Positions 48,078-55,943 of a stretch of DNA of 64,000 bases are shown here, one piece after another. Numbering within the stretch: position 1 is the stretch's first letter; each line of letters opens with the position of its first letter. A program made the translations under genes and the position numbers. The DNA lies in the NCBI RefSeq assembly GCF_021278985.1, contig NZ_CP082833.1, positions 3,038,001 to 3,102,000 of the forward strand. Direction: 5' to 3'. Under the pieces are notes generated by a model. The model had not been told where the DNA came from. It searched no databases and saw only the letters and a list, made by a program, of their open reading frames with translations. Source of the stretch: Citrobacter rodentium NBRC 105723 = DSM 16636 (GTDB lineage: Bacteria; Pseudomonadota; Gammaproteobacteria; Enterobacterales; Enterobacteriaceae).

Positions 48078-48087
48078 GACGAAATAT

Positions 48088-48159
48088 GTCGGATGGCGGC
48101 GTAAACGCCTTATCCGACCTGGAGGCGGTAGGCCTGATAAGCGCAGCGCCATCAGGCAA
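48088..48159. repeat. REP pair after yfeX
   Basis: GTCGGATGGCGGCGTAAACGCCTTATCCGAC, then GTAGGCCTGATAAGCG...GCCATCAGGC, an inverted pair. Confidence 0.85.
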
Positions 48160-48178
48160 AACAGCATAAAACACCCTG

Positions 48179-48204
48179 TCCCCGCCTCTGCGGGGCTTTT
48201 TTTA
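48179..48204 (+). terminator. Terminator after yfeX
   Basis: CCCCGC CTCT GCGGGG stem-loop followed by CTTTTTTT. Confidence 0.9.
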
Positions 48205-48313
48205 TCTAAGATTTACCTTAAATAGTGAGCTGCTGCTCAGTACTTATCTGTTTTTAATGTATTTTCGTTGTTAATGGAGTGTGAGACTTCATTTTCACAA
48301 GGAGAGCATTGAA

Positions 48314-49105
48314 ATGGGTAAACTCACGGGCAAAACAGCACTGATTACGGGCGCATCGAAGGGCATAGGCGAAGGCATCGCCAGAGTGTTTGCCCGCCAC
48401 GGCGCGAACTTAATCCTGCTGGATATCTCCGATGAGATTGAAAAGCTGGCCGATGAACTGGGCGGGCGCGGTCATCGCTGCACCGCAGTCGTGGCGGACG
48501 TCACCGATTCGGCGTCCGTTGCTGCGGCAATAAAACGGGCGAAGGAGGTGGAAGGGCGCATCGACATCCTGGTCAACAACGCGGGCGTGTGTCGTCTGGG
48601 CGGCTTCCTCGAGATGAGCGATGAGGATCGCGATTTCCACATCGACGTGAATATCAAAGGCGTGTGGAACGTAACGAAAGCCGTTCTGCCGGAAATGATC
48701 AAGCGTAAAGACGGGCGCATCGTGATGATGTCATCGGTCACCGGCGATATGGTCGCCGATCCGGGCGAGACGGCTTATGCGCTGTCGAAAGCGGCGATTG
48801 TCGGCCTGACCAAATCGCTGGCGGTGGAGTTCGCGCAGTCGGGGATCCGTGTGAACGCCATCTGCCCGGGCTATGTGCGCACGCCAATGGCGGAGAGCAT
48901 CGCCCGTCAGTCTAATCCGCAGGACCCGGAGTCGGTGCTGACGGAAATGGCGAAGGCGATCCCGCTACGCCGTCTGGCCTGCCCGCTGGAGGTCGGCGAA
49001 CTGGCGGCATTCCTCGCTTCCGATGAGTCCAGCTACCTCACCGGGACGCAAAACGTCATCGATGGCGGCAGCACCCTGCCGGAAAGCGTCAGCGTCGGCC
49101 TCTGA
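48314..49105 (+). CDS. ucpA: UcpA, short-chain dehydrogenase
   Basis: A 263-residue SDR oxidoreductase with a Rossmann fold (ITGASKGIGEGIARVF), NNAG (about 90), catalytic Ser in MMSSVTG and YALSK with Tyr and Lys. E. coli UcpA has been linked to furan tolerance; its natural substrate is unsettled. The ATG at 48314 (MGKLTGKTALITG) follows AAGGAGAGC. Upstream neighbour of cysP in the same direction, as in relatives. Confidence 0.95.
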   Translation: MGKLTGKTALITGASKGIGEGIARVFARHGANLILLDISDEIEKLADELGGRGHRCTAVVADVTDSASVAAAIKRAKEVEGRIDILVNNAGVCRLGGFLEMSDEDRDFHIDVNIKGVWNVTKAVLPEMIKRKDGRIVMMSSVTGDMVADPGETAYALSKAAIVGLTKSLAVEFAQSGIRVNAICPGYVRTPMAESIARQSNPQDPESVLTEMAKAIPLRRLACPLEVGELAAFLASDESSYLTGTQNVIDGGSTLPESVSVGL

Positions 49106-49117
49106 GCCATGCCCAGC

Positions 49118-49141
49118 CCCTCCCGCATGTCGGGAGGGTGC
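49118..49141 (+). terminator. Hairpin after ucpA
   Basis: CCCTCCCG CATG CGGGAGGG-type stem just after the ucpA stop, then TGCTCTTATTCCC, a modest T-rich tail. It separates ucpA from the cys operon. Confidence 0.7.
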
Positions 49142-49149
49142 TCTTATTC

Positions 49150-49257
49150 CCTTTTCAACTTTCAAATCATCAAACGGTATATAAAACCGTTACTCCTTTA
49201 GCACTGGTTATAAATATGATGACTATAAGAAAGTCATTTCATTTATAAGGGTGCGCA
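49150..49257 (+). promoter_or_regulatory. CysB-dependent promoter region of cysPTWA
   Basis: The run TTTCAAATCATCAAACGG with TATATAAAACCGTTACTCC, TTATAAATATGATG and the leader up to the cysP ATG closely follow the E. coli cysP promoter as I remember it, where CysB with N-acetylserine activates under sulfur limitation. A -10-like TATGAT lies at 49215-49220. The leader ends TAAGGGTGCGCA. Confidence 0.65.
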
Positions 49258-50274
49258 ATGGCCGTTAACTTACTGAAAAAGAGATACCTGGCGCTGATGG
49301 CGTCGCTGTTACTGGTCGGCCAGGCGCAGGCGACGGAACCGCTGAACAGTTCGTATGACGTCTCCCGCGAGCTGTTTGCCGCCCTGAACCCGCCATTTGA
49401 GCAGCAGTGGGCGAAAGACAATGGCGGCGATAAGCTGACGATCAAACAGTCTCATGCCGGTTCATCAAAACAGGCGCTGGCGATTTTGCAGGGACTGAAG
49501 GCCGACGTGGTGACCTACAACCAGGTGACCGATGTGCAGATCCTGCATGACAGAGGCAAACTGATCCCGGCGGACTGGCAGAGCCGTCTGCCGAACAACA
49601 GTTCGCCGTTTTATTCGACGATGGGCTTCCTGGTGCGCAAAGGTAACCCGAAGAATATCCACGACTGGAGCGATCTGGTGCGTTCCGACGTGAAGCTTAT
49701 TTTTCCGAATCCGAAAACCTCGGGCAACGCGCGTTATACGTATCTGGCCGCATGGGGCGCGGCGGATAAGGCGGACGGCGGCGATAAAGCCAAAACGGAA
49801 GCGTTTATGACGCAGTTCCTGAAAAACGTCGAAGTATTCGATACCGGCGGGCGTGGGGCGACGACAACCTTCGCCGAGCGTGGCCTGGGCGATGTGCTGA
49901 TAAGCTTTGAGTCGGAAGTGAACAACATCCGCAAGCAGTACGAAGCGCAGGGTTTTGAGGTGGTGATCCCGAAGACCAATATCCTGGCCGAGTTCCCGGT
50001 GGCGTGGGTTGATAAAAACGTACAGGCCAACGGAACGGAGAAAGCGGCGAAAGCGTATCTTAACTGGCTTTACAGCCCGCAGGCGCAGTCCATCATCACC
50101 AGCTTCTATTACCGGGTAAATAACCCGGAAGTGATGGATAAGCTGAAAGATCAATTCCCGCAGACCGAACTGTTCCGCGTGGAAGAGAAATTCGGCGGCT
50201 GGCCGGAGGTGATGAAGACCCATTTCGCCAGCGGCGGCGAGCTGGACAAACTGCTGGCGGCGGGGCGTAAGTAA
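49258..50274 (+). CDS. cysP: CysP, periplasmic thiosulfate-binding protein
   Basis: A 338-residue solute-binding protein that delivers thiosulfate (and sulfate) to the CysTWA transporter. Signal peptide at 1-25 (cleavage after GQAQA). The mature domain carries the PstS-like sulfate-binding motifs NPKTSGNARYTYLAAWGA and GRGATTTFAERGLGDVLISFE. The TAA overlaps the next ATG (TAATG). First gene of the cys operon. Confidence 0.97.
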   Translation: MAVNLLKKRYLALMASLLLVGQAQATEPLNSSYDVSRELFAALNPPFEQQWAKDNGGDKLTIKQSHAGSSKQALAILQGLKADVVTYNQVTDVQILHDRGKLIPADWQSRLPNNSSPFYSTMGFLVRKGNPKNIHDWSDLVRSDVKLIFPNPKTSGNARYTYLAAWGAADKADGGDKAKTEAFMTQFLKNVEVFDTGGRGATTTFAERGLGDVLISFESEVNNIRKQYEAQGFEVVIPKTNILAEFPVAWVDKNVQANGTEKAAKAYLNWLYSPQAQSIITSFYYRVNNPEVMDKLKDQFPQTELFRVEEKFGGWPEVMKTHFASGGELDKLLAAGRK

Positions 50275-51107
50275 TGTTTGCTGTCTCCTCCAGACGCGTG
50301 CTGCCCGGCTTTACCTTAAGCCTGGGCACCAGCCTGCTGTTTGTCTGTCTGATTTTACTGCTGCCGCTCAGCGCGCTGGTGATGCAGCTCTCTGAAATGA
50401 GCTGGGCGCAATACTGGGACGTTATCACCAACCCGCAGGTGGTAGCCGCTTATAAAGTGACGCTGCTGGCGGCGTTTGTGGCGTCGATTTTTAATGGCGT
50501 GTTTGGCCTGTTGATGGCATGGATTTTAACCCGTTACCGTTTTCCCGGGCGCACGCTGCTGGACGCGCTGATGGATCTGCCGTTTGCGTTGCCGACGGCG
50601 GTCGCGGGCCTGACGCTGGCCTCGCTGTTTTCCGTTAACGGTTTTTACGGCGAGTTTCTGGCGAATTTCGGTATTAAAGTCACTTACACCTGGCTGGGGA
50701 TTGCGGTGGCGATGGCCTTTACCAGCATCCCGTTTGTGGTACGTACCGTGCAGCCGGTGCTCGAAGATCTGGGGCCGGAATATGAAGAAGCGGCGCAAAC
50801 GCTGGGCGCAACGCGTTTGCAGAGTTTCCGTAAGGTTGTGCTGCCGGAGCTGTCGCCTGCGCTGGTGGCGGGGATCGCGCTGTCGTTTACCCGCAGCCTC
50901 GGCGAGTTCGGCGCGGTCATCTTCATCGCCGGTAATATTGCGTGGAAAACCGAAGTGACCTCGCTGATGATTTTTGTCCGTTTGCAGGAGTTTGATTACC
51001 CCGCCGCCAGCGCTATCGCCTCGGTGATCCTCGCGGCATCGCTGCTGCTGCTGTTTTCAATTAACACCCTGCAAAGTCGCTTTGGCCGACGAGTGGTAGG
51101 TCACTAA
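50274..51107 (+). CDS. cysT: CysT (CysU), sulfate/thiosulfate ABC permease subunit
   Basis: A 277-residue inner-membrane subunit with about six helices and the EAA loop EEAAQTLGATRLQSFRKVVLPEL (about 170-192) that contacts CysA. Its start overlaps the cysP stop and its stop overlaps the cysW start, both TAATG. It pairs with CysW. Confidence 0.97.
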   Translation: MFAVSSRRVLPGFTLSLGTSLLFVCLILLLPLSALVMQLSEMSWAQYWDVITNPQVVAAYKVTLLAAFVASIFNGVFGLLMAWILTRYRFPGRTLLDALMDLPFALPTAVAGLTLASLFSVNGFYGEFLANFGIKVTYTWLGIAVAMAFTSIPFVVRTVQPVLEDLGPEYEEAAQTLGATRLQSFRKVVLPELSPALVAGIALSFTRSLGEFGAVIFIAGNIAWKTEVTSLMIFVRLQEFDYPAASAIASVILAASLLLLFSINTLQSRFGRRVVGH

Positions 51108-51982
51108 TGGCGGAAGTCACTCAATTGAAGCGTTATGACGCGCCCCGCATTAACTGGGGTAAATGGTTTCTGATTGGCACCGGGATGCTGGTTTCGGCTT
51201 TCATTCTGCTGGTGCCGATGGTTTACATCTTCGTGCAGGCGTTCAGCAAGGGGCTGATGCCGGTCATCGACAATTTAAGCGATCCAGACATGCTGCATGC
51301 CATCTGGCTGACGGTGCTGATTGCGCTGATCGCGGTGCCGGTAAACCTGGTGTTTGGCGTGCTGCTGGCCTGGCTGGTGACGCGCTTTAATTTCCCCGGT
51401 CGCCAGCTGCTGCTGACGCTGCTGGATATTCCGTTTGCGGTGTCGCCGGTGGTCGCCGGTCTGGTGTATCTGCTGTTCTATGGTTCCAACGGGCCGCTGG
51501 GCGGCTGGCTGGACGAGCATAACCTGCAAATCATGTTCTCCTGGCCGGGGATGGCGCTGGTCACTATCTTCGTGACCTGTCCGTTTGTAGTGCGCGAGCT
51601 GGTGCCGGTCATGCTTAGTCAGGGCAGTCAGGAGGACGAGGCGGCGATTCTGCTTGGCGCTTCCGGCTGGCAGATGTTCCGCCGCGTGACGTTGCCGAAT
51701 ATCCGCTGGGCGCTGCTGTATGGCGTGGTGCTGACCAACGCCCGGGCGATTGGCGAGTTTGGCGCGGTGTCGGTGGTGTCCGGCTCGATTCGCGGTGAAA
51801 CCCTCTCGCTGCCGTTACAGATTGAACTGCTGGAGCAGGACTACAATACCGTCGGCTCTTTTACCGCCGCCGCGCTGCTGACGCTGATGGCAATTATTAC
51901 CCTGTTTTTAAAGAGCATGTTGCAATGGCGTCTGGAAAACCAGGAAAAACGCGCGCGACAGGAGGAAAATCATGAGCATTGA
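51107..51982 (+). CDS. cysW: CysW, sulfate/thiosulfate ABC permease subunit
   Basis: A 291-residue homolog of CysT with the EAA-type loop DEAAILLGASGWQMFRRVTLPNI. About six helices and a charged C-terminal tail (LENQEKRARQEENHEH). Its last 11 bases overlap cysA, so the two are translationally coupled. Confidence 0.97.
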   Translation: MAEVTQLKRYDAPRINWGKWFLIGTGMLVSAFILLVPMVYIFVQAFSKGLMPVIDNLSDPDMLHAIWLTVLIALIAVPVNLVFGVLLAWLVTRFNFPGRQLLLTLLDIPFAVSPVVAGLVYLLFYGSNGPLGGWLDEHNLQIMFSWPGMALVTIFVTCPFVVRELVPVMLSQGSQEDEAAILLGASGWQMFRRVTLPNIRWALLYGVVLTNARAIGEFGAVSVVSGSIRGETLSLPLQIELLEQDYNTVGSFTAAALLTLMAIITLFLKSMLQWRLENQEKRARQEENHEH

Positions 51983-53069
51983 GATTGCCAATATTAAGAA
52001 ATCTTTTGGTCGCACCCAGGTGCTGAACGATATCTCGCTGGATATTCCTTCCGGGCAGATGGTGGCGCTGCTGGGGCCGTCCGGTTCCGGTAAAACCACG
52101 CTGTTGCGCATTATCGCCGGGCTGGAGCACCAGACCAGCGGGCAGATTCGCTTCCACGGCACCGACGTAAGCCGTCTTCACGCGCGCGACCGCAAGGTTG
52201 GATTTGTCTTTCAGCACTATGCGCTGTTTCGTCATATGACGGTATTTGACAATATCGCCTTTGGTCTGACGGTGTTGCCGCGGCGTGAAAGGCCGAATGC
52301 GGCGGCGATCAAAGCCAAAGTGACGAAGCTGCTGGAGATGGTGCAGTTAGCCCACCTGGCGGATCGCTTCCCGGCGCAGCTTTCCGGCGGACAGAAGCAG
52401 CGCGTGGCGCTGGCGCGCGCGTTAGCCGTCGAACCGCAGATTCTGTTGCTCGACGAACCCTTTGGCGCGCTGGATGCCCAGGTGCGTAAAGAGCTCAGGC
52501 GCTGGCTGCGTCAGCTGCATGAGGAACTGAAGTTCACCAGCGTATTCGTGACCCACGATCAGGAAGAGGCGACGGAAGTGGCGGACCGCGTGGTGGTGAT
52601 GAGTCAGGGCAATATCGAACAGGCCGACGCGCCGGATCGGGTCTGGCGCGAACCGGCAACCCGCTTCGTACTGGAGTTTATGGGCGAGGTGAACCGCCTG
52701 CAGGGGACGGTACGCGGTGGACAGTTTCACGTCGGCGCGCACCGCTGGCCGTTGGGCTATACGCCTGCGTATCAGGGGCCGGTCGATCTGTTCCTGCGCC
52801 CGTGGGAGGTGGATATCAGCCGCCGCACCAGCCTTGATTCTCCGCTGCCGGTGCAGGTGATCGAAGCCAGTCCGAAAGGTCACTACACCCAGCTAGTGGT
52901 ACAGCCGCTGGGATGGTATAACGAGCCGCTGACGGTAATCATGACGGGCGACGATGCCCCGGTACGCGGCGAACGGCTGTTTGTCGGCCTACAAAATGCG
53001 CGTCTGTACAACGGCGAGCAGCGGATTGAAACGCACGAAGAGGAAATTGCCCTGGCGCAATCGGCCTGA
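51972..53069 (+). CDS. cysA: CysA, sulfate/thiosulfate ABC ATPase
   Basis: A 365-residue ATPase: Walker A GPSGSGKTT (35-43), Q-loop VFQHYALFRHM, signature LSGGQKQRVALARALA, Walker B LLLDEPFGALD and switch His in FVTHDQEEA. The C-terminal regulatory domain (about 240-365) is present, of the TOBE type. It powers CysTW import. Confidence 0.97.
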   Translation: MSIEIANIKKSFGRTQVLNDISLDIPSGQMVALLGPSGSGKTTLLRIIAGLEHQTSGQIRFHGTDVSRLHARDRKVGFVFQHYALFRHMTVFDNIAFGLTVLPRRERPNAAAIKAKVTKLLEMVQLAHLADRFPAQLSGGQKQRVALARALAVEPQILLLDEPFGALDAQVRKELRRWLRQLHEELKFTSVFVTHDQEEATEVADRVVVMSQGNIEQADAPDRVWREPATRFVLEFMGEVNRLQGTVRGGQFHVGAHRWPLGYTPAYQGPVDLFLRPWEVDISRRTSLDSPLPVQVIEASPKGHYTQLVVQPLGWYNEPLTVIMTGDDAPVRGERLFVGLQNARLYNGEQRIETHEEEIALAQSA

Positions 53070-53090
53070 TACGTTAATTTGCATTATTTT

Positions 53091-53119
53091 CGCCCGGTGG
53101 CGCTACGCTTACCGGGCAT
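53091..53119. repeat. REP-like palindrome between cysA and cysM
   Basis: GCCCGGTGGCGCTACGCTTACCGGGC, a divergent REP-type hairpin 20 bases after cysA. It may attenuate read-through into cysM. Confidence 0.6.
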
Positions 53120-53136
53120 TTTCATGAGCTAAGAAC

Positions 53137-54048
53137 GTGAACACATTAGAACAAACAATCGGCAATACGCCGCTGGTGAAATTGCAGCGGATGGGACCGG
53201 ACAACGGCAGCGAAATTTGGCTTAAACTGGAAGGTAACAATCCCGCCGGGTCGGTGAAAGATCGCGCCGCGCTGTCGATGATCGTAGAGGCGGAAAAGCG
53301 CGGCGAGATTAAGCCAGGCGACGTACTGATTGAAGCGACCAGCGGCAATACCGGCATTGCGCTGGCGATGATTGCCGCGCTGAAAGGCTATCGCATGAAG
53401 CTGTTGATGCCGGACAACATGAGTCAGGAGCGTCGCGCGGCGATGCGCGCCTATGGCGCAGAGCTGATTCTGGTCAGCAAAGAGCAGGGGATGGAAGGGG
53501 CGCGCGACTTAGCGTTAGCCATGTCAGAGCGCGGAGAGGGCAAACTGCTCGATCAGTTCAACAATCCCGATAATCCGCTGGCGCATTACACCACTACCGG
53601 CCCGGAAATCTGGCGGCAAACCGCCGGGCGCATCAGCCATTTTGTCTCCAGCATGGGCACGACCGGCACCATAACCGGCGTGTCGCGCTTTCTGCGTGAA
53701 CAGGAAAAACATGTCGCCATTGTCGGTCTGCAGCCGCAAGAGGGCAGCAGCATTCCCGGCATTCGCCGCTGGCCGGCAGAGTATATGCCGGGCATTTACA
53801 ACGCTTCGCTGGTCGATGAAGTGCTGGATATCCATCAGCGCGAGGCGGAAAACACCATGCGCGAACTGGCGGTGCGGGAAGGCGTATTCTGCGGCGTCAG
53901 CTCCGGCGGCGCGGTGGCCGGGGCGATCCGCGTGGCGCAGGCGAATCCTGGCGCGGTTGTGGTGGCGATTATCTGCGACCGCGGCGATCGCTATCTCTCC
54001 ACCGGTGTGTTTGGCGAAGAACATTTCAGCCAGGGGGCAGGGATTTAA
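53137..54048 (+). CDS. cysM: Cysteine synthase B (GTG start)
   Basis: A 303-residue PLP enzyme making cysteine from O-acetylserine with sulfide, or S-sulfocysteine with thiosulfate, which fits its place behind the thiosulfate uptake genes. PLP Lys41 in NPAGSVKDRA, EATSGNTGIALA and the phosphate-binding SSMGTTGTITG are intact. The start GTG at 53137 matches MNTLEQTIGNTPLVKL; the preceding GAGCTAAGAAC is a weak ribosome site. Confidence 0.97.
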   Translation: MNTLEQTIGNTPLVKLQRMGPDNGSEIWLKLEGNNPAGSVKDRAALSMIVEAEKRGEIKPGDVLIEATSGNTGIALAMIAALKGYRMKLLMPDNMSQERRAAMRAYGAELILVSKEQGMEGARDLALAMSERGEGKLLDQFNNPDNPLAHYTTTGPEIWRQTAGRISHFVSSMGTTGTITGVSRFLREQEKHVAIVGLQPQEGSSIPGIRRWPAEYMPGIYNASLVDEVLDIHQREAENTMRELAVREGVFCGVSSGGAVAGAIRVAQANPGAVVVAIICDRGDRYLSTGVFGEEHFSQGAGI

Positions 54049-54051
54049 ACA

Positions 54052-54080
54052 GTGCCGGCCAGTAGATCGCTGGCCGGCAC
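54052..54080. terminator. Strong hairpin between cysM and the leftward unknown gene
   Basis: GTGCCGGCCAG/CTGGCCGGCAC, a perfect 11-bp stem with a 7-base loop, just past the cysM stop and 9 bases past the end of the convergent gene. No T run on the plus side. Confidence 0.65.
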
Positions 54081-54088
54081 GGTCGTGA

Positions 54089-55924
54089 TTATTTCACTCC
54101 GCTGACATTCGCGGCTAATAGCTCGCGAACGAACTCTTCTCCTTTTTCTGCGTCGGGAATTTTCCGGTCATATGTTCTGGCGAAAACGGCAAGAGTTTTC
54201 CCCTGCCAGGGAATAAACCAGTAAACGCCCTCGTCAGGCGAGGTGTAATCTCTGAGTGCGTCAGATTTCTTAAACGCCCATTGCGTCGCTTTGACCTGAT
54301 TACCAGGAATGGCCAGTAAGGTTTTCCGGAATTGAATTTCTTTTGCCTGCTCTTTCGCGACTTTCAGTCGCTGTAAAATATGCGCCTTCGGCGCCGTATC
54401 AGGCGGCAGGATCTCGACGTAATAGCTCTCAGCGCTGTCATTAACGTGATAAAGAAGAAGATCCTCACCCGCATAATCGATTATTGTCCGGGCGGTGAGT
54501 AAGGGAAATGACAGTCCCCGATCGTTAGTTTCTGTTATTACCCGCAGTGCGGTGTTTACGCGCCACTGCCGGGGAGAGTCAATGACCTCAGCTGTCTGGA
54601 TATATTCAGCTAGACGTTCATAGCCCTCTTTTTCATTTCCGCAACGTATCGCACTAAGGGCGGCGTAAAGTAAAATTTCCTTATCGTTCCATCCATCCCG
54701 GGTATAAGGAAGCTGCGCACGGGCTTTTTCTAGCGTTTGCCAGGCCTCGGCATAATTGCCATTACGATAGTCTGCAATACCTGCTATAGCATAGAATTTT
54801 TGATATTCAGCCGGATACGCGGCGATTTGTAGCCCTTTTCGGGCTATGAGTCGGGCTTTGTTCCAGTTTTCTACGGGGGCATTACGCGCGGACAGCCAGA
54901 GGTGTTGCAGCTCATTTTCAATCGACCGCATGGTTTGCAGCTGATAGAGCTTTGGCGGATTATCCCATTTAATATGGGTAAATAAATCAGCAATCGATTT
55001 TAACGCAGCCTGATTTTCGCTTTCATTAAGTTCGGCTTCTATATTCATTAGCCAGTCACCCTGGCGAATTTCCCAGGTAGCAACAAGGCCTTGCTGTTCT
55101 TTTTTTAACGCTTTACGTTGCTGACTTTTTTCTACTGGAAAATCAGGAAGAAGCTGACTATCCATTGTCGGCGTTGTCACTTTTTCTTCCCCTGGTGAGA
55201 GCATGGATTTGTTTTTATCTTCCTCGCTATATTTTCCCAAAAAGCGAATTCTACCGCCGGGATATAATATATAGGTTATCCACGTGGTATAACCCCGATT
55301 TTGGGCTGGGTCTACGTCGACCAGCAGCCACTTCCGGGAGTGGGAAATCGGGTAATACATATTCGCGACCCGCCAGAACAACAGGCGATTTTTCTCGTCA
55401 AGGTGCCAGAGAACGGGCGATAGTTTTTCGCCTGTTTCGCCGAAAATCATTTGTTTAATCAAACGAAGAGTGTCATCAGGCTTTTCCGCCAACCAGGCAT
55501 ATTTTGCGGCGGAGGTTAAGAAACTTTTTTCGAAATTATGATAACCGGCAAGCGGCAATGCATTTTCAAATAGCTGTTGTACCTCCGCATAGCGTTTATC
55601 TTTTTCCAGAAGCCATGTCAGTGCCCGCAGTTCATCGGCAAGTTCATATTGGTTAATATCACAGCTTGCCTTCATCTTTTCCAGACTGAAGATTAGCGCT
55701 CGCTGTGCAGTAACAAAATCCCCCTGACGGATCAGTCCAGTTGCCTCGTCGAAGCTGTTGATCTGCTGATTTTTCAGCAGATATTGTTGCTCCTGGTCCC
55801 TATATGGCAGCTTTTCACACTGTTCATATTTTTCTCTGGGGGACAGGGTGGGGGCGGCATAAGTTGGCGCGGCGAGGGCGCATACCAGAGCAAATAAAAT
55901 GCACTTGTTGTTGGCAAATATCAT
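54089..55924 (-). CDS. Uncharacterised exported protein with TPR-like and beta segments (paralog 1)
   Basis: I do not recognise this 611-residue protein. The ATG at 55924 has CTGGAGAC upstream and starts a clear signal peptide (IFANNKCILFALVCALAAPTYA, cleavage after Ala23); earlier codons to 55984 overlap the neighbour and are not used. Mature layout as read: a helical part with Cys36 and Cys88 (about 30-165); a beta-type part ending in NIEAELNESE and ADLFTHIKW (about 177-320); TPR-like helices (AGIADYRNGNYAEAWQTLEKA, about 378-435); and a second beta-type part ending in FVRELLAAN (about 470-606). The gene 19 bases upstream encodes a protein of the same plan. Both look more AT-rich than their neighbours. 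A periplasmic, possibly complex-forming protein is likely; function unknown. Confidence 0.85.
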   Translation of the reverse strand: MIFANNKCILFALVCALAAPTYAAPTLSPREKYEQCEKLPYRDQEQQYLLKNQQINSFDEATGLIRQGDFVTAQRALIFSLEKMKASCDINQYELADELRALTWLLEKDKRYAEVQQLFENALPLAGYHNFEKSFLTSAAKYAWLAEKPDDTLRLIKQMIFGETGEKLSPVLWHLDEKNRLLFWRVANMYYPISHSRKWLLVDVDPAQNRGYTTWITYILYPGGRIRFLGKYSEEDKNKSMLSPGEEKVTTPTMDSQLLPDFPVEKSQQRKALKKEQQGLVATWEIRQGDWLMNIEAELNESENQAALKSIADLFTHIKWDNPPKLYQLQTMRSIENELQHLWLSARNAPVENWNKARLIARKGLQIAAYPAEYQKFYAIAGIADYRNGNYAEAWQTLEKARAQLPYTRDGWNDKEILLYAALSAIRCGNEKEGYERLAEYIQTAEVIDSPRQWRVNTALRVITETNDRGLSFPLLTARTIIDYAGEDLLLYHVNDSAESYYVEILPPDTAPKAHILQRLKVAKEQAKEIQFRKTLLAIPGNQVKATQWAFKKSDALRDYTSPDEGVYWFIPWQGKTLAVFARTYDRKIPDAEKGEEFVRELLAANVSGVK

Positions 55925-55943
55925 TACAGTCTCCAGAGAATAA